From Luteolibacter sp. Y139 (lineage in GTDB: Bacteria > Verrucomicrobiota > Verrucomicrobiia > Verrucomicrobiales > Akkermansiaceae): a stretch of 64,000 bases of DNA. The translations under genes and the position numbers were made by a program. The stretch is from assembly GCF_038066715.1 (NCBI RefSeq), contig NZ_JBBUKT010000003.1, positions 651,407-715,406 on the forward strand, read 5' to 3'. Below are positions 1 through 9,758 of the stretch, in pieces (within the stretch, counting starts at the first letter, position 1; each line of letters starts with the position of its first letter). The notes beneath the pieces were generated by a model that made no database searches, was not told where the DNA came from, and was given only the letters and a program-made list of their open reading frames with translations.

Positions 1-110
1 CTTCGGAGCGGCCTGGAACCAAGCGATTTCCGGGAACGGCACGGCACAGCCATGACCGGACTGCACGAGTTTTCAAGTGACGATCTCTCATTCCAGCCCA
101 TGTTCAGGGC

Positions 111-485
111 ATGAAGCTCGCCGCCGTCCTCGCCTGCCTCGCCCTCGCCACGCCCCTCCACGCCGCGGACGAACCCGCCCCTGTGAAAATCGAGCAGGCG
201 GAAAAGCAGATCACCGACGGCGTTCAGATCCTGGACGTTCGCACGCCGGATGAGTGGAAGGAAGGCCACCTCGAAAAAGCCAAGCTGGTCACCCTCTCGA
301 AGGAAGGCTTTGTCGAAAAAGCCAAGGCAGAGCTCGACCCGAAGAAGCCGGTCCTTGTCTATTGCAAGTCCGGCGGCCGCAGCGCCAAGGCTGCCAAGCA
401 GCTGCGCGAGGCCGGCTTCACCGTCTACGACTTGGATGGCGGCATCACCGCCTGGCAAAAGGCAGGCAAGCCGGTGGTGAAGTGA
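111..485 (+). CDS. Secreted rhodanese-domain protein
   Basis: A 124-residue single-domain rhodanese with an N-terminal signal peptide (hydrophobic core after MKLAA, probable cleavage after LHAA). The fold signatures are the ILDVRTPDEW strand/loop and the active-site loop CKSGGRS at about residue 85, which carries the catalytic cysteine that would take a sulfane sulfur as persulfide. The C-terminal DLDGGITAW motif is also typical. Location is predicted periplasmic. The physiological sulfur donor cannot be read from the sequence. It precedes a membrane-protein gene by 59 bp and may be cotranscribed with it. No strong Shine-Dalgarno is present, only AGGG just before the ATG. Confidence 0.9.
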   Translation: MKLAAVLACLALATPLHAADEPAPVKIEQAEKQITDGVQILDVRTPDEWKEGHLEKAKLVTLSKEGFVEKAKAELDPKKPVLVYCKSGGRSAKAAKQLREAGFTVYDLDGGITAWQKAGKPVVK

Positions 486-544
486 GCGTCTGAATTTACG
501 CGGCCTTTACAGCGCGCCCGGACCGGCTGCGGCATGATGCCGGC

Positions 545-1201
545 ATGTCCACCGTGATCCGCTGGATCGGCTGGGTGGCGCTGCTTGCCGGAGCGCTGCT
601 CATTACACAGAACTCGCTCAGCGACTTCGGTCCCGGCGGCGAAGGGATCTTCGTGGAACAGAAGGGTGAGATCGGGCGCCAGCCGCTGTGGATCGTCTGT
701 CTCTACGTTCACGTCGTGGCAGGGATTGTGTGCCTGCTTTCCGTCCTGCCCCAGTTCTCCCGCAAGCTGCTTCGCCGCATCCCGGCACTGCACCGCTGGT
801 GTGGCCGGATCTATGCGGCCAGCGTCTTGTTCGTCCTCTCCCCTACCGGCATTTACCTCGCCTTTTTCGCCAAGGGCGGCCTCGCGGGAAAACTCGGCTT
901 CCTCCTGTTAGGCGCGGTGACCTTTCACACCACGCTCCGCGGGGTGACCTCGATGATCGGCGGGACTCGCGATCTCATCGCCCACCGCGAGTGGATGACG
1001 CGCTCCTTCGCCTACGCGGCCAGCGCCATCACCTTCCGCGTCTATCATCTCGCCTTCCTCTTGGCCGGGATGGCGGAGGAGAAGAACTACGCGATCTCTC
1101 TCTGGCTCAGCATTCTCGGCAATGCTGCCGTGGCGGAACTGGTCCTCCGCCGCCGCTCACAAGCTCCAACCCTTTCTTCTACCATTCCATCCATCTCATG
1201 A
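545..1201 (+). CDS. DUF2306-type integral membrane protein
   Basis: A 218-residue multi-pass membrane protein. Hydrophobic segments are visible at about residues 8-24, 49-66, 90-108, 118-135, 152-175 and 184-200. The central HRWCGRIYAASVL and HREWMTRSFAYA motifs match the predicted membrane protein family DUF2306, whose members carry conserved His/Arg positions within helices; no biochemical role is established. The gene ends in an ATGA overlap with the next gene, indicating translational coupling. No Shine-Dalgarno precedes the ATG. Family assignment is by motif recognition, not by alignment. Confidence 0.75.
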   Translation: MSTVIRWIGWVALLAGALLITQNSLSDFGPGGEGIFVEQKGEIGRQPLWIVCLYVHVVAGIVCLLSVLPQFSRKLLRRIPALHRWCGRIYAASVLFVLSPTGIYLAFFAKGGLAGKLGFLLLGAVTFHTTLRGVTSMIGGTRDLIAHREWMTRSFAYAASAITFRVYHLAFLLAGMAEEKNYAISLWLSILGNAAVAELVLRRRSQAPTLSSTIPSIS

Positions 1202-1626
1202 AAACGACATCATCCATCCTCGCACTCGTCGCCGTCACGACGCTGCTGCATGCGGCGCCGCCACAAGCCCAGCCTACCCCTGAAGACCTCGCCAAGGGAA
1301 AGGTCGCCGTGGAAATCTACGGGAAAGTGAACTCCATGAGCGGTCGCTTCTCTCGCGTGGGGCCTATCAACAGCCACCAGCTTGAGTTCCAAGCGCCCAT
1401 GTTCGTGAAGGAGGAAAAGCGGCTACCCTTCACCATCACTCCCGTGAGGAATCCGAAGGTCGCCGTGCAATTACAGGGCTACATCCGCCTCTCCGATCAG
1501 GAGATTTTTCTGCTGGATCAAAAGACCGGGCAATACCTGCCCGCCCGTGAAGACCCACGCTTCGCCCCGCCACAGCAGCAACGGGAGCTTCCTTTGCCGA
1601 AAATCGAGCCGGCCAAGCCGCTCTAA
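1198..1626 (+). CDS. Small secreted protein of unknown function
   Basis: The start is the ATG sharing four bases (ATGA) with the stop of the upstream DUF2306 gene; a longer open frame through that gene is only a shadow. The 142-residue product begins with a signal peptide (MKTTSSILALVAVTTLLHAA), followed by a hydrophilic, proline-rich protein. VAVEIYGKVNSMSG and the strand-rich middle suggest a small beta domain. I do not recognise the family. The stop codon lies in the loop of a hairpin that may be the terminator of this short operon. Confidence 0.75.
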   Translation: MKTTSSILALVAVTTLLHAAPPQAQPTPEDLAKGKVAVEIYGKVNSMSGRFSRVGPINSHQLEFQAPMFVKEEKRLPFTITPVRNPKVAVQLQGYIRLSDQEIFLLDQKTGQYLPAREDPRFAPPQQQRELPLPKIEPAKPL

Positions 1627-1635
1627 GAGCGGTTT
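1615..1635 (+). terminator. Hairpin overlapping the stop codon of the 142-aa gene
   Basis: CCGCTC and GAGCGG form a perfect 6-bp stem, extended by G-U and A-U pairs to about nine, around a TAA loop that is itself the stop codon. It is followed by a short T run. It resembles a compact intrinsic terminator, but the U tract is only three bases. Confidence 0.4.
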
Positions 1636-1728
1636 CGGCAACCTGTCCGGCTCCGAAGTTGATGGCCGTATGTAATCGCCTGCCTCCATGCCATCTCCTA
1701 ACCTCTCCGCCAAAGGAGGAACTCAGGC

Positions 1729-2550
1729 ATGGACTCTTCAACGCTCTTCTCGGTGGCCCCCACCTTCCCGATGGATGAGGGCCGGATTCGGGACCGGAGC
1801 CGGGAAATGATGCTTCGTTCGCCGTCGACATGGGTGCCCCTGCTCATCGCAGGTGCAGTGGGTTTCGCGCTGGAGGCGGGCATGGCGGGCTTCGTCCTGC
1901 TCCTGGGAGTGACGGCCGCTTTGGTGTTCCGCTATTGGAACAAGCAGCGTCCTGCCGTGGATGCCGCCAGCGTGCGTGAATTGATCGGCGAAAGCAACGC
2001 GGAGCAGGATCAGGAACTGAAGCGCATCATCGGCAATCTAACGTCGAAGGGCTTGCCCCAGTATGCCCAAGGTCTCGGCCGCTTCCTTTCTCTCAAACAG
2101 AAGATCGAGAAGGAGGTCCATCACAGCAAACACCTGGCCGTCTTCTCGCAGGAGGTGGAGAAGGGCGTGGACGGCATTTGTGCGGAAGTCTGCCGCGAGA
2201 TCACCGGCATCCGTGCCCGGGAAGAAGGGCTCGGTGAAATCCTGACCTCGCGCGATCCCACGCGCCTGGATCGTTTGGAAAGCGCGCGGAACAAATCCCA
2301 TGCTGCCATTCTAAACGCCTACACATCGCTCTATCAGGTCCATGCGGAAATCCTCGGACTGGTTTCCGATCCTCTCGAGCGAAAGACGCCGGAAGATGCC
2401 AAGGATCAGCCCGGCCAGCGCTTGCAGGAAATCCTCGGAGGCTTGCGCGACGAGGCTGACATGATCGCCCGCACCCACGAGCGCATCCGGCGCACGCTGG
2501 AAGAGTGCCCCTCGGCGGTGGAGACGACGAAGCCGGGAGCCTTCTGCTAG
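1729..2550 (+). CDS. Membrane-anchored coiled-coil-like protein, unknown function
   Basis: 273 residues. A hairpin of two hydrophobic helices at about residues 37-72 is followed by a basic stop-transfer patch (RYWNKQR) and a long, charged, helix-forming C-terminal region rich in E, K, R and L (about residues 80-255), probably cytoplasmic and coiled-coil. This is one of the few genes here with a textbook ribosome binding site (AAAGGAGGA at 1712-1720, eight bases before the ATG), so the start is firm. It converges with ureC, whose stop is eight bases away. Family not recognised. Confidence 0.7.
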   Translation: MDSSTLFSVAPTFPMDEGRIRDRSREMMLRSPSTWVPLLIAGAVGFALEAGMAGFVLLLGVTAALVFRYWNKQRPAVDAASVRELIGESNAEQDQELKRIIGNLTSKGLPQYAQGLGRFLSLKQKIEKEVHHSKHLAVFSQEVEKGVDGICAEVCREITGIRAREEGLGEILTSRDPTRLDRLESARNKSHAAILNAYTSLYQVHAEILGLVSDPLERKTPEDAKDQPGQRLQEILGGLRDEADMIARTHERIRRTLEECPSAVETTKPGAFC

Positions 2551-2558
2551 ACGAAGGG

Positions 2559-4276
<1,718 letters not shown>

Positions 4277-4280
<4 letters not shown>

Positions 4281-4588
4281 GCGTCGAGCTTGCCGTTCAC
4301 CTTGTTGTTAAGGCCGTAGATCCTGCGCTCGCCAGCGAAGGCGACCAGAGGCACTTCACGCGTGTCGCCGGGCTCGAAGCGGATCGCCGTGCCCGCCGGG
4401 ATGTCCAAGCGGAAGCCACGGGCAGCGGCGCGATCAAACTCGAGCGCCTCATTCACCTCCGCGAAATGGAAGTGGCTGCCGACCTGCACCGGACGATCGC
4501 CGGTATTCGCCACCGCGAGCTTCAGCTTCGCGAGACCTTCGTTGATCTCGATAACGCCGTCGGGCGTGATGACTTCTCCGGGGATCAT
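4277..4588 (-). CDS. ureB: Urease beta subunit
   Basis: 103 residues, normal length. It starts MIPGEV and contains the family motif [16 protein letters not shown], then [23 protein letters not shown]. UreB is the structural subunit that helps pack the trimer of heterotrimers. It overlaps ureA and ureC by four bases on each side. Confidence 0.97.
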
Positions 4589-4887
4589 CGGACAGGATGG
4601 TGAACGGTGACCAGCTTGGTGCCGTCAGGAAAGGTGGCCTCCACCTGGATGTCGTGGATCATCTCGGCAACGCCCTCCATGACCTCGTCGCGGGTGACGA
4701 GCGTAGTGCCGTAGCTCATGAGTTCCGCCACCGACTTGCCATCGCGGGCACCTTCGAAAATCTCGGCCGTGATCAGGGCGACGACCTCGGGATAATTCAG
4801 CTTCACGCCGCGATCACGGCGCCGACGTGCGAGATCCGCAGCCACGACCACCAGCAGCTTCTCCTGTTCGCGCGGGGACAGGTGCAT
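4585..4887 (-). CDS. ureA: Urease gamma subunit
   Basis: 100 residues, standard UreA. It shows [34 protein letters not shown] and the C-terminal [16 protein letters not shown] block. It begins three bases after the small His-rich membrane protein gene, so the two are almost certainly cotranscribed and probably coupled. Separate gamma and beta subunits (not a fused UreAB) are the usual bacterial arrangement. Confidence 0.97.
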   Translation of the reverse strand: MHLSPREQEKLLVVVAADLARRRRDRGVKLNYPEVVALITAEIFEGARDGKSVAELMSYGTTLVTRDEVMEGVAEMIHDIQVEATFPDGTKLVTVHHPVR

Positions 4888-4890
4888 GGC

Positions 4891-5169
4891 TCAGGATGCG
4901 GCGAGCAGGGCGAGCGAACCGCCAAAAGCGACGGCCGCACCGATGCGGACCTTGCGGCTCTTGGTGAGATGGAACAGTACCACCGACGTGACCACCACGA
5001 TCGCCAGTGAAATTTCGAACGAGCCGTGCAAGTGCAGCCAATCCGCCCGGAGCTGTTCAAACTCATCTTCCTCACCAGGCGGATGATAATGGCCCGGATG
5101 GGCGGCGGCGATGGTGGGCAGAATGGCAAACAAGCCGGGCAGCAGCTTGCGAAGGGTTTCGCGGATCAT
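4891..5169 (-). CDS. Small His-rich membrane protein inside the urea operon
   Basis: 92 residues sitting between urtE and ureA with gaps of two and three bases. A signal peptide or first helix (residues 1-22) ends in an AAAHPGH junction. A short segment rich in potential metal ligands follows (HPGHYHPPGEEDE, then DWLHLHG), and then two hydrophobic segments (about 50-66 and 74-90) separated by KSRK. The HPG start after the leader recalls the HupE/UreJ nickel-permease family, but this protein is less than half their length. A role in nickel or ammonia handling for urease is inferred from position and ligand content only. Confidence 0.8.
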   Translation of the reverse strand: MIRETLRKLLPGLFAILPTIAAAHPGHYHPPGEEDEFEQLRADWLHLHGSFEISLAIVVVTSVVLFHLTKSRKVRIGAAVAFGGSLALLAAS

Positions 5170-5171
5170 GA

Positions 5172-5897
5172 TCAGACGGTGAGGTATTCCTTGATGAGTT
5201 CATCGCTGAGGCCGGTCATCGGGCCATTGGCGGCAACGCGACCGCGTTCGAGGATGCAGAAGTCGTCGCCGAGTTCCTTGCAGAAGTCCAGGTACTGCTC
5301 GACCAGCAGGATCGCCATCTCGCCCTCGTCGCGCAGCATCTTGATGGCCTCGCCGATCTGATCGATGATGTTCGGTTGGATGCCCTCTGTCGGTTCATCG
5401 AGGATGAGCAGCTTCGGCCGGGTCAGCAGGGCACGCCCGATCGCGAGTTGCTGTTGCTGCCCACCGGAGAGCATGCCGCCCTTGCGCGGCAGGAATTCCT
5501 TGATAATGGGAAAGAGCGTGAAGACCCGATCGACTTCCTCCTTCTTCGGTTTGCGGCCGCGGGCGATGGTGCCGACGTAGAGATTTTCCTCCACCGTGAG
5601 CTGCGGGAAAATTTCCCGACCCTGTGGCACAAAGCCGAGGCCCTTGAGCGCGCGTTTCTCGGGGCTGAAGCGTGAGATCGTTTCGCCCTCCAAGGAAACG
5701 GTGCCGATGTCGGCAGACATCAGGCCGGTGATGGCCTTGAGCGTGGTCGTCTTGCCGACACCATTGCGGCCCATCAGGCAGAAGACGGTCTTCGGCCGGA
5801 TCTCCAGGCTGACGCCGCGCAGGATGCGGCTGCCGCCGATCGAGACGGACAGGTCGCTGACGGAAAGAGTCGGGGTTTCGGTGGCTACGGCAGTCAT
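5172..5897 (-). CDS. urtE: Urea ABC transporter ATP-binding protein UrtE
   Basis: 241 residues, LivF-like ATPase of a high-affinity urea ABC importer. Walker A GRNGVGKTT, Q-loop FVPQGREIFPQLTV, signature LSGGQQQQLAIGRAL, Walker B LLILDEPTEGIQP and the switch histidine region VEQY are all present. It energises UrtB/UrtC from the cytoplasmic face together with UrtD. Six bases separate it from urtD. Assignment to urea, not branched amino acids, comes from synteny with ureABC and from EGIQPNIIDQIG, typical of UrtE. Confidence 0.95.
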   Translation of the reverse strand: MTAVATETPTLSVSDLSVSIGGSRILRGVSLEIRPKTVFCLMGRNGVGKTTTLKAITGLMSADIGTVSLEGETISRFSPEKRALKGLGFVPQGREIFPQLTVEENLYVGTIARGRKPKKEEVDRVFTLFPIIKEFLPRKGGMLSGGQQQQLAIGRALLTRPKLLILDEPTEGIQPNIIDQIGEAIKMLRDEGEMAILLVEQYLDFCKELGDDFCILERGRVAANGPMTGLSDELIKEYLTV

Positions 5898-5903
5898 GGT
5901 ACT

Positions 5904-6671
5904 TCAGGCGGCCTTCTTCTTGCGACCGAGATAGACCTCGATCACGCGCTCATCGCTCTGCACCTTGTCCACCGAGCCTTCACAGAGGACATTGCCCTGG
6001 TGGAGCACGGTGACGATCCCGCCCTGCGAGATCTGCCGGACGAAGGTCATGTCATGCTCGATGACGACGATGGTGTGCTTGCCGGCGAGCGAGAGAAGCA
6101 GCTCGCCAGTGCGATGCGTTTCCTCATCGGTCATGCCGGCGGCGGGTTCATCGACCAGCAATAGCTTTGCGTCCTGCGCGAGGAGCATGCCGATCTCCAG
6201 CCACTGCTTCTGGCCGTGGGCAAGCGAGCCAGCCTTGGTGTGGGCCCGTTCGGTGAGCTTGATGGTGTGCAGGATCTCATCCATCCGCGCCTCCTGCTCC
6301 TTCTTCACGCGGCCGAAGAGCGAGTGAAGGATGCCGCGCGAGCCGGCAAGCGAGAGCAGCAGGTTCTCGCGCACCGTGTGATCGACATACACGGTCGGCG
6401 TCTGGAATTTCCGGCCGATCCCGAGGCGATAGATCTGATACTCGTTCATCTTCAGCAGATCGTGCGTCTGCTCGAAGTGAAGCGTGCCGGTGTCCGGCTT
6501 GGTGCGGCCGGTGATGAGGTCGAGGAAAGTGGTCTTGCCCGCGCCATTCGGACCGATGACGGTGCGCAGCTCGCCCTTCTCGAGGGCGAAGTTCAGATCG
6601 CGGATCGCCTGGAATCCGGAGAAGGACTTGTTCAGTCCCTCCGCGGCCAGGAGGTAGGGCTGCATGCTCAT
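5904..6671 (-). CDS. urtD: Urea ABC transporter ATP-binding protein UrtD
   Basis: 255 residues, LivG-like ATPase. Walker [10 protein letters not shown], signature [13 protein letters not shown], Walker [16 protein letters not shown] and H-loop VIEHDM are intact. [13 protein letters not shown] is characteristic of UrtD, in contrast to the usual LSGG of LivG. It overlaps the urtC stop through an ATGA junction. A second in-frame ATG two codons in (6663-6665) is an alternative start. Confidence 0.95.
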   Translation of the reverse strand: MSMQPYLLAAEGLNKSFSGFQAIRDLNFALEKGELRTVIGPNGAGKTTFLDLITGRTKPDTGTLHFEQTHDLLKMNEYQIYRLGIGRKFQTPTVYVDHTVRENLLLSLAGSRGILHSLFGRVKKEQEARMDEILHTIKLTERAHTKAGSLAHGQKQWLEIGMLLAQDAKLLLVDEPAAGMTDEETHRTGELLLSLAGKHTIVVIEHDMTFVRQISQGGIVTVLHQGNVLCEGSVDKVQSDERVIEVYLGRKKKAA

Positions 6672-7798
6672 TTGGTCTTCGCGGCGGAGGTGAGGAGTGC
6701 TTCTTCGGCGGCGGCAGCCTTAATGCCTTGGCGACGGGCCATGATCTCGCGGATCTGGGCGGGAATGCCGACGATCCCCTTCGGCAGGAACAGGACAACG
6801 AGCACAAAGCTGCCACCCATGATGATGAGCCAGAAATCGGGGAACTTGGTCGTCGCCCAGCTCTTCAGGAAGTTCACCAGGATCGCGCCAATGATCGGAC
6901 CGATAAGGGTGCCGCGGCCACCAACCGCCACCCACACGACGGCCTCGAGCGACTTTTCGGTCATCATCTCGCTGGGATTGATGATGCCGACTTGCGGCAC
7001 ATAGAGCGCACCCCCGATTGCCGCGATCATCGCACTGATGACGAAAACGAAGAGCTTGAAGTTCGCCGCCGAGTAGCCGGAGAAGAGCACGCGGTTCTCG
7101 CTATCGCGGATGGCGCGCTGAATCAGGCCGTAGCGGGACGTGGTCAGCCACTTGCAGAAGACAAAGACGAGCGTCAGCGTGATCGCCGAGGCGATGTAGA
7201 GCATGCGCTTCGTCTCCGGGCTGCGGACGTCCGCGCCGAGGATGCTGCGGAAGTCGGTGAAGCCATTGTTCCCACCCATGAAGAGCTCATTGCGGAAGAA
7301 CATCAGCGCGGCACCGTAGGTCAGTGCCTGGGTGAGGATGGAGAAATAGACACCCTTGATGCGCGAACGGAAGGCGAGGTAGCCGAAGATCCCGGCAAGC
7401 AGCCCGGGCATCAGGAAGATCATCAGTGCCGCGAACGGGAAGGAGTGGAAAGGCTCCCAGAAGCCAGGCAGTTCCTTTCGTCCCATGAAGTCCATGAAGT
7501 CTGGAAGCGCACTCTTGTACACCGGGTCGGGCCCGATCATCAGCATCAGGTGCATGCCGAGCATGTAGCCACCGAGCGCGAAGAACAGCGATTGGCCGAG
7601 GCAAAGCAGACCGGTGTAGCCCCACAACAAGTCCACCGAGATGGCGAGGATGGCGTAGCAAAGATACTTGCCCCAGGTATTCAGCGTGAAGTCGGTAACC
7701 CCGCCGGAGGCATTGAGCACCGGCATTCCAACCACGAGGAATAGCGCGATGGCCGCGAGAGCAATGGTGGGGACCTTGCCGTTTAGAGAAGTATTCAT
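6668..7798 (-). CDS. urtC: Urea ABC transporter permease UrtC
   Basis: 376 residues from the ATG that overlaps the urtB stop by four bases; the open frame could be extended 16 codons upstream, but that would lie inside urtB. Multiple hydrophobic helices begin at about residue 9. The LivM-like cytoplasmic loop ([22 protein letters not shown]), which contacts the ATPases, is followed by the family-typical [13 protein letters not shown] and the C-terminal PKGIVGI. Length and motifs fit UrtC. Confidence 0.95.
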   Translation of the reverse strand: MNTSLNGKVPTIALAAIALFLVVGMPVLNASGGVTDFTLNTWGKYLCYAILAISVDLLWGYTGLLCLGQSLFFALGGYMLGMHLMLMIGPDPVYKSALPDFMDFMGRKELPGFWEPFHSFPFAALMIFLMPGLLAGIFGYLAFRSRIKGVYFSILTQALTYGAALMFFRNELFMGGNNGFTDFRSILGADVRSPETKRMLYIASAITLTLVFVFCKWLTTSRYGLIQRAIRDSENRVLFSGYSAANFKLFVFVISAMIAAIGGALYVPQVGIINPSEMMTEKSLEAVVWVAVGGRGTLIGPIIGAILVNFLKSWATTKFPDFWLIIMGGSFVLVVLFLPKGIVGIPAQIREIMARRQGIKAAAAEEALLTSAAKTK

Positions 7799-9543
7799 CA
7801 GTCGAGGCTGCGGGAGCGGGTGGCGAAGAGGCCCGAGGGCTTCCACTGGAGGAAAAGAATGATGGCACCGAGCACGAGGATCTTGCCGGTGACGGGATCA
7901 CGCAGGATCTGCTGAAGCGATTGATCGGCCATGCCGATGCCGAGCGCACTGATCACCGTGCCGAAGATATTTCCCACACCGCCCACGACGACGGTCATGA
8001 AGGAGTCCACGATGTAGTTCTGACCAAGGTTCGGGCCGACGTTTCCGAGCTGGGAAAGGAAGGCTCCGGCGAGACCGGCCAGGCCGCTGCCGAAGGCGAA
8101 GGTCATCATGTTCACCCGCTCCGTGCGAATCCCCATGCAGGCGGCCATCCCGCGGTTCTGCATCACGGCCCGGATCAGCAGGCCGAGCGAGGTTTTATTG
8201 AGCGTGGCCCAGGTCAGGAAGATGATGAGCACCGCGAAGCCGATCACGAACACCCGGTTCCAGCCGAAGACGATGTCGTTCACGGTCCAGTTTCCGGACA
8301 GGTAGGCGGGACTATCCACCTGCACGTTGTTCGCGCCGAAGATCAGGCGGAAGAGCTGCTGGAGAACCATCGACACTCCCCAGGTCGCGAGCAGCGACTC
8401 TAGCGGACGCTTGTAGAGAAACCGGATGATGCCGCGTTCCAGCAGCAGGCCCACCCCCGCAGCTGCAAGGAAGCTGGCCGGAATGGCAACGAGGAAATAG
8501 AGGCTCCACGCGTTCCCGGTCAGGTTCAACCCGGGAATATTGACCGGGATGCCAAACGGCGACATGTGAATGCCAGCCGCGAAGAAATTCTGGATCAGGT
8601 AGGTCGTGTAGGCTCCCACGACGATGAGTTCACCGTGCGCCATATTGATCACCCCCATCAGGCCGAAGGTGATCGCAAGGCCGATTGCCACGACCAGCAG
8701 CACGCTGCCGAGCGATAACCCTCGAAAAAGGGTGCCGGCGGAGTTCACGAAGGAAACGTGAGAAGCGATATCGGCCTGTGCCTTGTCGCAGGCGGTCACG
8801 AGACTGGCCTGACCCGCTTTCTCCGCTTCGTCGCGGGTCGCCTTGATGACATCCTTCGCGCCGATCGAAGCCATTTTGCCGAGGTCAGTCACCGCGGCTT
8901 CGCGGACCGCCACATCCTCGGAGTGCAACTTCAAGAATGCGATGGCTTCGGCCAGCGCGGCCTTCACCTTGCCATTTTTCTCGGTGGCGGCGAGCTGCTC
9001 CAGCAGCGGCAGCTTCGCGATATCCTGCTCAAGACCAGTATCCTGCACGGCCCGCATCCGCTTGGCGACGTCCGGCGAGGAAAGTGCGAGGCGGTCCGTC
9101 ACGCCCTTCATCACGCGACGCAGCGAGGAATCGGTGTCGGCCACGGAGAGGTCGTCCTTGCTCACCCGCACCGGCTTGCCATCGTCCGCCGTGACCGGTT
9201 TGCCAGTGGCGAGCGCCACGAGTGCGAATTTTTCGTCACCATCCGCCTCGCCATCGATCAGCACGGCGAGATTGTTCCCGGCGGCGTCCTGATATTGGAA
9301 AATTTCGCTCTCCTTCCACTTTGTGAGCAGCGGGACCACTTCGTCCGCGTTCGCCGTGGCCAGGGTTTCGACCAAGGTCTTCTGCTGGTCCACGTCCATG
9401 AGCACGGCCGCCTCGGCGACGACCTCACGCGGCGTTTTCGATTCCTGGGCAGTGCAGGTTGTGAAATGTGCCAGCACCCACCAGAGGAAGACCCCGGTCA
9501 TGCGGCCCCAGCCGCCCATTTTCCCTGCAGACGCGAGCGACAT
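7798..9543 (-). CDS. urtB: Urea ABC transporter permease UrtB with periplasmic N-terminal domain
   Basis: 581 residues from the ATG at 9543; a GTG five codons upstream and an ATG 14 codons downstream are alternatives. An N-terminal signal-like segment ([12 protein letters not shown]) and a soluble region of about 240 residues precede a LivH-like permease that starts near residue 275 ([13 protein letters not shown]) and contains [12 protein letters not shown]. The long N-terminal form is known in other bacteria. It is the first gene of the operon, and the usual partner urtA (urea-binding lipoprotein) is absent upstream, where a divergent phosphorylase gene lies 215 bp away. No Shine-Dalgarno is visible. 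Confidence 0.93.
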   Translation of the reverse strand: MSLASAGKMGGWGRMTGVFLWWVLAHFTTCTAQESKTPREVVAEAAVLMDVDQQKTLVETLATANADEVVPLLTKWKESEIFQYQDAAGNNLAVLIDGEADGDEKFALVALATGKPVTADDGKPVRVSKDDLSVADTDSSLRRVMKGVTDRLALSSPDVAKRMRAVQDTGLEQDIAKLPLLEQLAATEKNGKVKAALAEAIAFLKLHSEDVAVREAAVTDLGKMASIGAKDVIKATRDEAEKAGQASLVTACDKAQADIASHVSFVNSAGTLFRGLSLGSVLLVVAIGLAITFGLMGVINMAHGELIVVGAYTTYLIQNFFAAGIHMSPFGIPVNIPGLNLTGNAWSLYFLVAIPASFLAAAGVGLLLERGIIRFLYKRPLESLLATWGVSMVLQQLFRLIFGANNVQVDSPAYLSGNWTVNDIVFGWNRVFVIGFAVLIIFLTWATLNKTSLGLLIRAVMQNRGMAACMGIRTERVNMMTFAFGSGLAGLAGAFLSQLGNVGPNLGQNYIVDSFMTVVVGGVGNIFGTVISALGIGMADQSLQQILRDPVTGKILVLGAIILFLQWKPSGLFATRSRSLD

Positions 9544-9558
9544 GGTAAATCCACGCAC

Positions 9559-9573
9559 GCACTCGTCGTGCCA
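9559..9573 (-). promoter_or_regulatory. Sigma-54-like promoter upstream of urtB
   Basis: Reading the minus strand, TGGCAC is followed by five bases and GTGC, close to the -24/-12 consensus TGGCAC-N5-TTGC with one mismatch and correct spacing. It would start transcription about 4 bases before the urtB ATG, which would favour a downstream start codon or a very short leader. Sigma-54 plus NtrC control of urea uptake is common in other bacteria. No enhancer site was identified here. Confidence 0.4.
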
Positions 9574-9758
9574 CCCCGTGGGAGGCCCCTGTCACACCCA
9601 TGAGCGGGACTTCTGGAGAATCGCCTGATCCATTACTGATTCCTCATGGTCCCGTCCCGGCTCGACAAAGCCGCCCGATTGGCCAACCCTAACGGCGGTC
9701 GCCGCCCCCCAAACCGCCACGCCTTCAGCGACATTTCCTTTTCCAGCCCGTAGCACCC

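Noticed and set aside
688..1626. 312-codon reading of the 142-aa gene starting inside the DUF2306 gene
   Set aside because: The upstream 170 codons are out of frame with the real membrane protein. The ATGA-coupled ATG at 1198 with a signal peptide is the better start.
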